A stretch of 64,000 bases of DNA from Polytrichum commune (taxonomy: Eukaryota > Streptophyta > Polytrichopsida > Polytrichales > Polytrichaceae), in the NCBI GenBank assembly GCA_950295325.1, contig OX485806.1, positions 13,888,001-13,952,000 of the forward strand, given 5' to 3'. Both the position numbers and the translations under genes were made by a program. The first letter of the stretch is position 1, and the number at the start of each line of letters is the position of its first letter. This document shows, in pieces, positions 24,201-35,010 of this stretch. The notes below the pieces were generated by a model. The model was not told the DNA's origin and searched no databases. It saw nothing but the letters and a program-made list of their open reading frames with translations.

Positions 24201-27200
24201 ACCAAGAAGGTTGATTGGAAAAATCATCTTCTGAGGGGAAACCCTAATTCCACAAAACTTTGCAAGTTGCTTAAAGTGCAGCAAAAGTACAGTATGCTGA
24301 TAATCGCATGCTGATAGACTAGTAGTTGTAAATTATGAATGTCTTGATAAACTAGTCTTTAGAATTAAAGGCATTTAATTGTGATCTTGAGCTGTACCAT
24401 GGATTTTAACTCTGCCCCCTTTGGCTTCTCATTGAAGTATAGCACTCGCCCCTTGTCATCGATTTTCATCAATCCATAATCTGATGCCCGGCTGAAAAGG
24501 ATAGTGAAAATCAGAACACAATTATAACCAATCTGCAGAAAGATCACAGAAGATTTCACTTTAAGCTGCAGATATTGGGCTTTCTGTTTACAACTATCTA
24601 CTATGGTCAAAGGGGTCATAGTAAAGTCAAGTATTTATAACCAATACAATTTGCAGCCAGTTCATCACAGTTTTCAAATAAAAGATGCAAAAAAATTACA
24701 ACATATCTGCATAAGCATTGTAGCAACAATTGAACGAAAGTGGTTACCTGTCGTCCATTGGCACACATGAAATTGTGATATCAGCACCACTGTCCTTATG
24801 CTTCTGAAAAACATTACCCAAAAACAAATTCAAAAAGTCAGGCTCATTCAACCTCACAATCTACTCCAACTCAACCATCAATACTGCTTTCATCCAGAAA
24901 ATTTGGATCGCACTGCCAAGATTGTTCACATTCTATATCCTTTGTCCAGAAGAATTATGACATATATTTGCATTGTGGACTTAACCAATTCAAATTCAAA
25001 GAATGTGATTGGGATTATTTTCAACAGTCAATTCAGAAGCAAAGGCAGATGTAGACCTGAACAAAGTCCATGTAATCCTGACGGTAAAGATGATCCCCAG
25101 ATAGGATCAGCACATTCTCCACAACCTTGTTCTTCGCATCCTGTTGCAGCAAGAAATACAATTAACTCACATGAAGCCTCCACTGTGTAAAGGGACAAGG
25201 GCACATTTCCCTTGCGCAACAGGGAAAAAGGGAGAGGGAATTGAAGTGAAGAAGATGTACCTCAAACAACCACAAATATTGTCTCACAGCATCAGCAGTC
25301 CCTTGAAACCAGTCAAGTCCTTTCTCCCCTGGGGTTTGAGTTGCTGCCAAGACCTGTATTAAATGATATTCAGGTCAAATCACAACTCATCTGCCTGCGC
25401 AGCAGGTAATAAACCTGCTAAAACGTGGAAGAAGAGTTCGACTTATTATAATGTCCTCTTTGAAGGGTCTGTTGCATTTTTGCTTCATTTAAATCTGGAC
25501 ATAAACCAATTTAGAACAAAGCAAGGCAGGTCATGTCATCAACTGTTTCCATTTGGTTATCTAGTTTTAAAATCAACTGAATTCTTAAGAGGAGTCTGGT
25601 TGGAGGTTTTGTGAAACAAGCCTTACCTCAACAAACCCATCACCAAAATTCACACCATTTCCAAAATTGTAAGTTCGTGCAAGATGCCGGTTGAGAGATG
25701 TGGAGTTGAACTGGGTGAGAATGAACACTTTGTTGATGCCACTATTGATACAGTTGCTCATTGGCACATCAATCAGCCGGTAGGCACCTCCAATGGGCAC
25801 CTGCAATCTCCCCATAGCAGACAGTTACCTCAAAACCCCTTCAACTCCCCCACAAAGTGTCTCAACAAATTCCACATATGCAGCAACCTGTGACAATATA
25901 CCAACACAAATGCTGCATCTGGGACCACAACCAAATCATTGTGTACAGGTTCTCTCAAAGACAGGAGCCTTCTCATCGATGGGAAGGATTCTCTTACACA
26001 TGCTTGTTCACTCAGATCCACTTCACATATGAAGTTTCACCTTGAGAGCTTGAAAGTTTTACCAGACATGGAAGTCTTAGATGGCATTAGTCTTGATGGA
26101 TACAATGTGGAATGACTACGTCAAGCTCTTCGTCAAAACCTAAAGCATAGGAATGTCAAGAACTCAAGCTCTCATTTTGTGGGTCCCGAGCCAATGGGCT
26201 TGCAAGTTTTCTTTGGCTTGTCATGAATACTCCTTTGTTTAGTCTCAATCCCCCTTGATATCTCACTTTGAGCATGGTCACTTTACACAAGCTCACAACC
26301 TCTTCTCTACAGAGGCCTGAGTTCTGGATTGAAAATAATGGAGGTCGGACCTGTGTTCCTACTAATTTTGTGGCCACAGACAAAGTTACATGAAAGGTGT
26401 GGCTCTTACAGCAGGTTTTGCTCGTCTCTTTGTAAGAGGAAACAGGCGTGTGCCAGCACCGCCTCCAAGAATAATTGAGAGTACAGTCCTTGGGTCAACG
26501 CGGGGTTTTTCCTCAACATCCACCTGCAGTGCAAACACACACAAATTGTGACATAGATCACACAACCCAAATACAACTCTGATGTCATGAGGAAATTCTA
26601 TACCAAAAGATTGTTATGGCCTTTCATGCCATAAGACACCCATCATCATTTATATCCCTCAATTGCATTGTGCACTCACTTGTTGTCTGCAAACACACAA
26701 TCTGTAGTTTACACAAGAACTTGACAGATCCTGAGCTCAGATTTCAAGAACGGGACCATCATCGTTCACATCTTTTTCACAACCTGCAGAGCTAATCCTC
26801 GAAATATATTACTATTAGGGCTGCACAAAATGGTCGCTCTCTCTCTAAAAACTTCGAAGAGAAAAAAAATGGAGTCATAGCCTACCATAAAACCTGTCAG
26901 CTACTACCGCCGAATGTGCAACTACATAATCAGCACTAGGTAACCAGTTGGTTGGAATGAATTTGCCGAAAGGGCTAATTAGAGCCGCAATTGGCAGAAA
27001 CCAAGCACTCGCTGGAACCGGTAAGTGAAAGACCGATTTGTATGCTACTCAAACAAATACCGAAGTGCCGCAGAGAGAGCAAGCGTAGAAACCTTCTATG
27101 CTTGGACAGTAGTCGTCGACTTGCATCACAAATTGGGCGCCAGAGTGATTTGCGACTATCGAAAATGGATATCTACCCATCTCCAACATCCAGGGGCATA

Positions 27201-28046
27201 TAAACATATTGACGCATAACTTCCCACAACCAATAGAGGTCGAAAGATGGGAGGGATCATGAAACCAAGGCTCGCCGAAGAGCCATTGGCGCCACTCGAT
27301 CTCCGCGCGCCGAGACCGCATTGTGCACTACGCTACATGTTGGGCTCACCTCAACTCGAAGAATAACAGATCTCGCCACAGTAAACTACAGAGGTCGAAG
27401 GGTGGAGGGAAAGTTGAAACCAAGGCTTGCCGTAGAGTAATTGGCGCCATTTTCTACCTAAGGCGCCATAACCCACAAATTTATGCGATGATTCCAGGCC
27501 TTCAAAAGCATGGCGCATGTAGTAAACATGGAGGGTCAAAACAGCCAATAACGTACTTCCCTCTCTCTCTCCCTCCCTCTCTGTCTCCTCTCTGCCGAAA
27601 CCGCATTGTGCAATGCACTGAATGTTAGGCTCACCTTACCTCGAAGAATGACAGATTTCGCAGCACTAAGCTACAGAGTTCGAAGGATGGGAGGAACCGT
27701 GAAACCGAAGAGAAAATTGGCGCCATTTTCTACTTCAGGCGCCATGACCCACAATTTCATGCGATTCCAAGCCTCAAAAGCAAAGGGCATGGAATAAACA
27801 TGTACGGTGACAACTTCCCATAATGTCCCCTCTCTCTCTCTCTCTCTCTCATTGTGCAAGAATGACAGATCTCGCAACAGAGAAATACAAAGGTCAAGGA
27901 TACATGAACCAAGGCTCGCCAAAGAGCAATTGGCGTCATTTTCTACCTCGGGCGCCATAACGGACAAATTTATGCGATGATTCCAGGCCTTAAGAAGCAA
28001 GGGGCGTGTAGTAAAAAACATGGAGGGTCCAAACTTCCCTGAACGT

Positions 28047-28083
<37 letters not shown>

Positions 28084-28628
28084 CACTGCCAAAACCACAT
28101 TGTGCAAGGCGCTGCATGTTGGGCTCACCGTACCTTGAAGAAATGACAGATCTCGCGACAGAAAACTACTGCAGAGGTGAAGGATGATGGGGGTGAAGAT
28201 AACGGAACCAAGGCTCGGCCAAGAGCAATTGACACCATTTTCTCCCCTTCCCTTGGGCGGCATTCTCTCACACGTCACCTCACGAACAAATGTATGCGAT
28301 AATTTCCAGGCCTCTCGTCAACACACAATTAAGAACGAAAGCAGCATGGTTGGTTAGAGAAGATGATGCGTACACTGGTCTGGTCAAGTTCGGCCAGCAC
28401 AGCTGACACCTGCAGAGGCCCCTCCTTGGCGCTCCGTCTCCGGGCAGGCACCCACAACTGGGCATTCAGGGAGGCAGATATCTTCTCCCCACAGAAAGCC
28501 GAGCGCCCCACCTGTGCCTGCTTGGGGCTCGCCGCCGAACCTTGTTGCTGCACCTTCTGGCTGCCATAGCTCTCCCGGGCGCTCGTAATGGAGCAACAAC
28601 TGGTGGAAACACATGCTGTTGCTGCCAT
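21262..28628 (-). CDS. APL: Glucose-1-phosphate adenylyltransferase (AGPase) large subunit, plastid (14 exons)
   Basis: Coding exons on the minus strand: 28628-28374, 26523-26410, 25800-25627, 25353-25261, 25140-25057, 24803-24748, 24491-24398, 23949-23837, 23567-23495, 23026-22946, 22726-22640, 22456-22352, 21789-21622 and 21363-21262 (stop). All are GT-AG with matching phases; the product is 532 residues, normal for the family. AGPase makes ADP-glucose from glucose-1-phosphate and ATP, the committed step of starch synthesis; the large subunit mainly tunes allostery in the heterotetramer. Exon 1 gives a Ser/Ala/Gln-rich transit peptide ([12 protein letters not shown]). Then come the nucleotide loop [13 protein letters not shown] (about residue 104), [17 protein letters not shown], the Asp-bearing [14 protein letters not shown] (about 227), [11 protein letters not shown], and a left-handed beta-helix tail ending [16 protein letters not shown] and [16 protein letters not shown] and overall wording favour the large over the small subunit. 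No coding lesion seen. Intron 1 holds a tandem array and intron 2 a dispersed repeat. Confidence 0.96.
25985..26310 (+). repeat. Dispersed Rep-B copy in AGPase intron 2
   Basis: Matches 42972-43325 in the same orientation: GGAT.CTCTTAC, TGCTTGTTCACTCA.RTCCACTT, a GGAATGAC.AC block, TTTTGTGGGTCCCGAG and TTGTCA.GAAT.CTCC, then CATGG.CACTTT. It is antisense to the host gene and has no coding remains. Confidence 0.75.
27232..28290. repeat. Degenerate ~245-290 bp tandem array in AGPase intron 1
   Basis: A unit with the order (CT)n, CGCATTGTGCA, GCTCACCTTACCTCGAAGAA, TGACAGATCTCGC, ACTACAGAGGTCGAAGG, CCAAGGCTCGCC, AATTGGCGCCATTTTCTAC, GCGCCATAACCCACAAATT, ATGCGATGATTCCAGGCC and AAACATGGAGGGTC recurs four to five times. 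CGCATTGTGCA-type anchors lie near 27312, 27601, 27845 and 28095. The (CT)n tract at the junctions differs in length from unit to unit, and some units have internal deletions. Confidence 0.88.
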
Positions 28629-28855
28629 TTTTGCAACCTCCTTCTCTTCTCCACCCAAGTGCAACTAATCCCCCAAAACCTACCAATTCCCCTGTTCTAC
28701 ACTCTCCACAACATGCAAATGGAACTTGCTATATGGAACTTGCGAATGTCTATTGTTGCTAATGCGGGTTAGGATAAAGACAAGCAGTTTAGTAGTGATC
28801 TTCAGAATTCCCACCCAACAAACTCGTCGAGACCAATGTGGATAGAAGTAAACGC

Positions 28856-28880
28856 CTCTCTCTCTCTCCCTCTCTCTCGT
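28856..28880. repeat. (CT)n tract upstream of AGPase
   Basis: Short interrupted CT tract about 230 bp upstream of the AGPase start codon. It may lie in the leader or promoter; (GA)n on the sense strand is common there in plant genes, but function here is only inferred. Confidence 0.6.
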
Positions 28881-29597
28881 GGTCAGGTTCCGATATTTGT
28901 TGCTCAAGAACGAGCAGATCACACCACAATGTGGGGGTACAATGAATGAATGAATGAATGTGAATCCCCAACCTCACCTCACCTCGCGAATGACCTGGTA
29001 ACCCTCCAATCCGTGCACTCACTCTACCTCGGCCAATACAAAGGCATCCACGGAAGAATCAAAGGCCCTGAAACAGCACCAATACGCTGCGCCTCTACTT
29101 TCCGCAGAGGAGACAGAAGGTGACGAACCGGGGCTGCCGGTGCCCGAAGAAGTTAACTTCACTTAACTTAAGCCTTTGAGCTTGTTGCAAATCTGGTTTG
29201 GTTTGGTTATGTGGCCGGATTAAGTTTAAGTTAGTAGGTACAGCAGCTAATACTGTACTGGTGCTGTCAATCCACGTAGTAATAGGAGGAAGAAGAAGAT
29301 AAGTTAGGTCAGTGGACTGCGAAGGAGAATGAAGAGTAGAGTTAAGTAACAAATGGCAACAAGTTCGTTGAGTCGTAGCCTACTAGGTTTGCTAGGGGGG
29401 CGACATTCAAGATATTAATGAGGATGGTGATTCATGTGATGAGTCTTCTCTCATCAGCCCCTAGATCATGCCCCTGGGCCCCAGTTGCAGCAGGCTGCGG
29501 GATGCCAAGCGGAGAGTTTGTGGTGGGAGTTAATCGCCTCCGCTCCCCTTGCAGCCCTCGGGTGGTTCTTGTTGCCTCTCCTGCCACTTCCCACACC

Positions 29598-29599
<2 letters not shown>

Positions 29600-29632
<33 letters not shown>

Positions 29633-29665
29633 CAACCCACCAAATAACAACAACAACAACAACAA
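29600..29665. repeat. (CT)n followed by (CAA)n
   Basis: About 15 CT units (29600-29629), a short spacer, then about six ACA/CAA units (29648-29665). Open frames across it spelling Ser-Leu or Arg-Glu repeats are artefacts of the dinucleotide tract. Confidence 0.95.
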
Positions 29666-29802
29666 CCCCAGGAAAACAGGGAAAAAATCAAAACAGATCA
29701 CAACTTACTTTCCTGCTTGCAAGATTGCGCCCCTGCCGCAGCACAGAAATCTCCAACCCAAGTCTCAAACCGGAAACGACAGATGATCTGAGGATAGGTG
29801 GG

Positions 29803-30524
29803 ATGCACACAAAAGAAAATTGGTCAAGTAAGTGAAAATGATTACTTTACCTGATGCTTCAGCGGTTTAGTTTCCTAAGTGATAGAGTAGTAAAAACTGA
29901 CCCATATAAGTTGGTTGTTAATCCACACCAATTGAGTTCTTTAGACTAATTTGGGGTCTCTGACTCCGATTTAGGAGCTGATGTATCCTTAAATTGTGAT
30001 ACATGGGTTCTACAACAGTAAATAATCATTTTCACCCTTCCCTCCTCCTGCTTCGCCCTACTCTTCAGTAGGTGTTGTGAACATTCACTCATGCATCAGA
30101 TACTGTCCGACTTGTTGTAGCAGAGAGGAAAACACCCCATGAAACTGTCAATGAGGAAATTGGGTAAGTTTAATGCCATATTGTACAACTTCAAAAGTTA
30201 CTCCCACCATATATACTTACTTACCTTTGATCTATAATGTGATGCAGAGTCTACAAGTGAGAGAGGTACTCAAAGGCATCAACGTCATTGTAACCTCTTA
30301 TTACCTCTCTTTCTTACTTGCTTGCCTAGTTGTCCATCATCATTCTTTATTTTGTCCCCGCCGTGCATGGAAACTATCGCAATTGATGACTCACCTCAAG
30401 GATGGAAGGAAGGAAAGAAGGAAAGCATCAGGTCAAGAAGTCATCCACTGCTAAGGTGCAAGCCCAAGCATTCTTCATCAACCAAAATAAGTTTGTTGTG
30501 GACGCGGCAGAGGAAAGTAATTAA
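29803..30524 (+). CDS. Possible small uncharacterised gene (3-4 short exons)
   Basis: A phase-consistent chain can be drawn: 29803-29827 (ATG CAC ACA..., donor GTAAGTG), 30100-30163 (acceptor GCATCAG, donor GTAAGTT), and 30401-30524 (stop TAA). A 9-base microexon at about 30247-30255 (GATGCAG acceptor, GTGAGAG donor) would also fit the phases. The middle exon reads NTVRLVVAERKTPHETVNEE and the last includes QVKKSSTAKVQAQAFFINQ, a natural-looking C-terminus. The product would be about 80-85 basic residues. I do not recognise a family. The acceptor of the last exon is weak, and the first exon could belong to a longer upstream one. It lies about 1.2 kb from the AGPase start in divergent orientation, so shared promoter sequence is possible. 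Confidence 0.28.
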
Positions 30525-30984
30525 ACAATAATCTTATTTGTTGGCTCTGTCTGTAGGACAGAGACTATGCATCAACTTCTTCATTTCAGAGCAAATTTCC
30601 TAACCACTTTGTGTTCACACTTGGACGTTACTTGTTCTTGTTATTTTTGGTCCACTTTATGTAATGTGGATGTTAACTATAGTTTTATATATATATAAGT
30701 GCTCCCTAAAATGCATTGAAAGAAATCTAGTTAATAACTATAGTTATTTCAGCAGTTCCTGATTATTTATTTTAAAAATTTTGGGTGACAAATGAGTAGC
30801 TTCAATCCTTGACCCGTATTTGAGAAGAAGGTGCACAAAATCCAAGAAAGGTTTGGTATAGTGAATAGCCATGGATTGCCATGAGCAAAGTGGACATCTA
30901 CAATTGTAGTCTTTCATAGCAAAGGACAGAGCCTCACAGTTCTACCGTTTTCTTGTTAAAATATATTATTAAAAAAGCCTCTTG

Positions 30985-31970
30985 GTCTTTAGGTACGTGG
31001 CCTTGCTTGAGGGTACTCCGAAACTCTATGGAGAGTTTTGGACATTGAGCCAAATTTAAAATTGTCTTATCCAGTTAGTGTTTACGAATCATAAATAATG
31101 ACGCTTTCAAGTTCTGGAGTTGGAATTGAGACGAAGAAGTCATAGGAGGCCAAAGTGAAGTTTCTCACACGAGGATATCACTCTGTTGTAAAGTTGAACA
31201 ACCACGTCCGAACACTTTACATGGGAAAAATCCTACTTCTTACATAAAGCATCACCAAAATGTGTCAAACTTTTATCAATTCTTTTTTCATGAGTAGATA
31301 TACACAGTACCTATTACATAGTAAAGAATGATAACTAAATTTGATGATTTGTTTTTAATAAGACACACCGTTTCTAACTAGAATGATGCATAATTGAACT
31401 AAAAAAATGAAGATGACTAAAAAAATTCAAAAGCAATATACAAAAGATACTATCAATGGTTATGTATATGTAGAAAAAACATCATAAATTTTAAAATTAT
31501 CTATGGCATGTAATATAGGGGTAGCAAACTTTGTTCGCACGTGGTGTTCAACTTGACAATGGAGTGACCTCCCTGTGGTCTCTCATTCTCTCTAAGTGGT
31601 CACGTAGGTTCTCCTAGTTGTGGGCACTCGCAACTCCACATACATGTTTTGGCATAGGGTCACGAATCGTGTCATCCAGTTAGTCCTTGCGTAGCATGAA
31701 GATTGTCATTTCCAAGTTATAAAAGTTGGAATTGAGATGTAGAAGTTCTAGGAGGTCAAAGTGAAGATCCTCGCTCCCTTTTAGTGGTCACACATGCCCT
31801 TCCATTTGTGATAATTGTTGAACCCATAATTTTTTGAGCACATGGTCCAATCTCTTGGTGCCACATGTATTTTTGTTGTTTGTTCGTAAGCACACGCCTT
31901 GCTATGTACCCACTCTTATGTAGGTGTCTGATCAAGAGAGTGACCACATAAGACCCAAGTTCCTCAATAT
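30985..31970 (+). repeat. Two tandem Rep-A units, the first split by a MITE
   Basis: Unit 1 runs from about 30985 (AGGTACGTGGCC) to 31167 and resumes at 31578; unit 2 runs from about 31605 (GTTGTGGGCACTCGCAACTC) to 31970 (GAGTGACCACATAAGACCCA). Shared blocks include TTATCCAGTTAGTG, TTGGAATTGAGA.G and GGAGG.CAAAGTGAAG. The element at 31168-31577 interrupts unit 1 just after CAAAGTGAAGTTTCTCA. Confidence 0.78.
31168..31577 (+). mobile_element. ~410 bp MITE, shared-terminus family, copy 1
   Basis: The left end (CACGAGGATATCACTC... AAGTTGAACA) and right end (reverse complement CACAGGGAGGTCACTCC... AAGTTGAACA) are inverted repeats of about 45 bp. The flanks GTTTCTCA and GTCTCTCA form an 8-bp target duplication with one mismatch. 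The interior is AT-rich, non-coding and closely matches the copy at 44025-44433. TSD length points to the hAT superfamily; no transposase supports it. Confidence 0.85.
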
Positions 31971-33339
31971 TATTTAACGGTGCTTACCATTCCATTCTGT
32001 GCATCGAAATGTTGCCTCTCGGTTGCAACTTGAGCACCCATCATACACGTTTGCATACGTATGATAAGGGAAGTGGCCATGTAGTGGGCATTTCCAACAC
32101 CATAGACACTTATCATCGTTCTATTCAATCCCAAATTTGCTTCATCATGTTAGCAATTGTGACTCACACAAAATCAAGATTCAATGTAATCATAGATGAG
32201 ATACAAAAGTTATGAGAAGACACAATGAAGGATTCTATTTTTCCTTAAGTGATCACAATGAAGTGAGACATGTTTTGTCTCATTAATGGGGGTAGCCAAC
32301 GTAGATTGATGTCGAGGGGGGGGGGGGGGGCTTTAATTTGACAAACCAACCAAGTAGGCACAATGACAACAGTGGTTACCTTCCTCATCATACTCAACCA
32401 ACAACATAGGTAGGGATGAGGCAGCATGCGCCTCCACCTGCATGCTCATGTTGTTGAGCTCATGCATATTGTTGCATTGGTGCATGTCTACATTTTCGAT
32501 CAGGGTGTGTTCAACAATGGGTGTCAATCCATTGAATTTGTCTTCCATGACTCCCAAATGCAAGCTTCTGCTCGCTCTCGAGGGCGAGAGTGAAGCCACG
32601 CATGTCTAAATTCTTTTGAGGTTTCGGTGATGATTGTGGTGATGAAGGGCACCGATATTGTCATTATGCACCCTCTCCACCTGACATTAGCAAATAACCA
32701 AAGACTTCCCTAAAACCCGGGTAAAGCTCCCTCGGTTATAGCGGACACGTCCGGCCATCCCAATGCACCTACAAGAACTTGCTCCGGAGATTTCCAAGTA
32801 GGTTTTAGTTAAGTAGCTTTCACACATGTTCATTGCTTTATCTACCAACCAATGAATGTTGGATAGTTTTTGTCCCATCCCCAAATGCCTTAATACTTAC
32901 CATCGGTTTTTGTTAATGGAGCTCCTCGTGCCCTCATAGCTAAGACTAAAAGCAACCAATCACAAGGGCGGGAGGCAACACTTTTAGAGGTCCTACATTC
33001 TTGCTTCATGTCTAGGTACCGATGGGAGGGTCGGTAGTTTTAGCTTAAAACCTCCACTTTTAAGCCATGCCACATCATTTGCCAACTAGGCTCGGCACTA
33101 GATAATGTCGATGGTGTGAACACTCATTTTTAAGAACCCACTTTTAGGCTTAGCTAATGTCAAGTGGGGAGGGGGCATTAGACTACTTGTGAGCTTGAGG
33201 GCGTCCGATGTCCGATGTCCGGTATGTCCGATGCTCGTAGCATTGCATCATCTTTGTGGGTGGTGGCACCAACAAAGTGCCGGCCACATCCGTGAGTTGG
33301 CATCGGCGTCCATGTTTGTATCAACTAGTTGCGTCCCCT
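31971..33339. other. Spacer with no recognised gene
   Basis: No exon chain found. It contains a 15-base G run at 32316-32330. Confidence 0.4.
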
Positions 33340-33545
33340 TCTATGTTCATGTTCGTGACCTTAGGGAGGCCAACACGGAATACGCCTTCGGTTCGATTCC
33401 CGGCTATGAAATCTCCTCTCTACTTGACGGAAAACCTGCCAAGTGGTCAACCACCTCCTATGCTTTGGCGATGGCCTGTCGGCCAACTGTCTGAAAAATA
33501 AAAGAAAAAATAATACGCCTTCTAAGGCTTGGCAATTTTTATTTT
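33340..33545 (+). mobile_element. Possible tRNA-derived SINE
   Basis: A perfect RNA polymerase III B box, GGTTCGATTCC, lies at 33390-33400 with a plausible A-box-like TAGGGAGGCCAAC 28 bases upstream, and a T-rich tail follows at 33536-33560. No target duplication was identified. Confidence 0.4.
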
Positions 33546-33714
33546 TTTATTTTTTATACTTTTCAATCAAATCTTTAATTTGCGTACGGCTCTCTAATGT
33601 GTCTTTTCCTGGGGGTTTTCTTTTCTTCGCCCCCCCCCCCCCCCGCCTTTTTCAGACATCAATTCAACACCCAACAAGCACCCAATAAGTTGACCAAGTT
33701 ACCTAACTGAAAAT

Positions 33715-33870
33715 CGAATGGTGTTTGTATTTTGAACATATAGTCCAATCTCATCATAACGATCGTCTTTTCAATGTCCAGTGTAAACTACAAAACTTGC
33801 CATTTACCACTCAAGTCTAGGTGTCCAATGAAGAAAAGTGACCACATAAGGCCCACCACATGCCCCATCA
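33715..33870 (+). repeat. Rep-A fragment
   Basis: Shares GAATGGTGTTTGTATTTTGA, CCAATCTCATCATAAC, ACTTGCCAT..ACCACTCAA and GTGACCACATAAGGCCCA with the copy in SAAL1-like intron 9. Confidence 0.75.
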
Positions 33871-34439
33871 TCTACTTGGTGCACACCATAGCATACCAAG
33901 TCCACTCTATTTATTAAAAAACAAACTGCCAACCAGCACCCTCCACGTCAGTTAACTTGCATACGGCATGTAACAAAAGTTGGGTACAGGAAGATGCTTC
34001 CGGAATTCGCGGCTTTTGGCGATATGTTCATTTGTCTGCACTCAGTTGTTGTCATGCAAGAGGCTTTTTACTTTATAAGACGGATGGGTCTTAAATGGTT
34101 ACTTTCTCCGGCTAGCCCACTCCAAGCCGAGTCCGTCGCCACTTTCCTTATGATTTTTGGAGCTCATATGAATGACTTATTGCATTGTCAACGTGAAGAT
34201 ATGTGTGTGGCGTTTAATGACCATATATATAGGTCCCCGCCAATCACGTTGACGATTGAGCCTGGATTGGTTATCATATTTTGCACATGCTGTCCAACTT
34301 CATTGCAACACATGTGTCCTTTGGGTATCCGTTCTTGAAGCCACACCAAATCGCACACCACTCAAACAGAAGTGTCTCAATAAGAAATGCAATCTAATAA
34401 AGCTTGCCTACTTTTACATACATGCGAATTGCGTCGCAA

Positions 34440-35010
34440 CATTTTACAGTGAACCACACTGCACCGTGTATGGTATTGAACGTCACGTGCACTATCAGCA
34501 AAGGGCCTAAACTAGATGCCCAGAGGTCTCAAAGTGTCACACCTGCTTATTGTCACTATGATTCCATTTACCAACATAATTAACTTCTTTAAATGAAAAA
34601 AATATCTACATTATGAGATTTAGAGTAGCCGCATTGGAATACGTTAAATGACAATCTTGCGTTTTAGTATGCAAGGGGAATATATTCTTGAGGATACTAA
34701 TGGCAAGTGTCATGTACGTGTTTACATTTCAGCACGCAAGAGAAGGTCATTCTTGAGCATACTAATGACAAGTGGCATTTGTGTACACTTTAATCAACTT
34801 TGTAGACCATTTTGTAAGATATGCATGCACCTCGTAACATTATTGACCACACGCATACAGAGATATTAGTAAGCGCAATCGAACGCCATGTGTCATGAGG
34901 TGACAATTATGGTGAAGTTGTTAATCATCATTCTAACCCAGCATACGCTTCAAAACATGACAAGTGACACTATTACGCATGTGACACTAAATACCGTAAA
35001 CGGTGGACCT
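34440..35010 (+). repeat. Rep-C segmental repeat, uninterrupted copy
   Basis: Matches 43590-44515 over AAGGGCCTAAACTAGATGC, TCAAAGTGTCAC, TAACTTCTTTAAATGAAAAA, CTTGCGTTTTAGTATGCAAG, ATGCACCTCGTAA, ATATTAGTAAGCGCA and TCAAAACATGAYAAGTGACA. It shows the pre-insertion site (CATACGCT at 34942-34949) for the MITE in the other copy. Confidence 0.88.

Noticed and set aside
29418-29835. Long open frames containing Ser-Leu or Arg-Glu runs
   Set aside because: They are produced by the (CT)n and (CAA)n tracts; the rest of these frames has no protein character.
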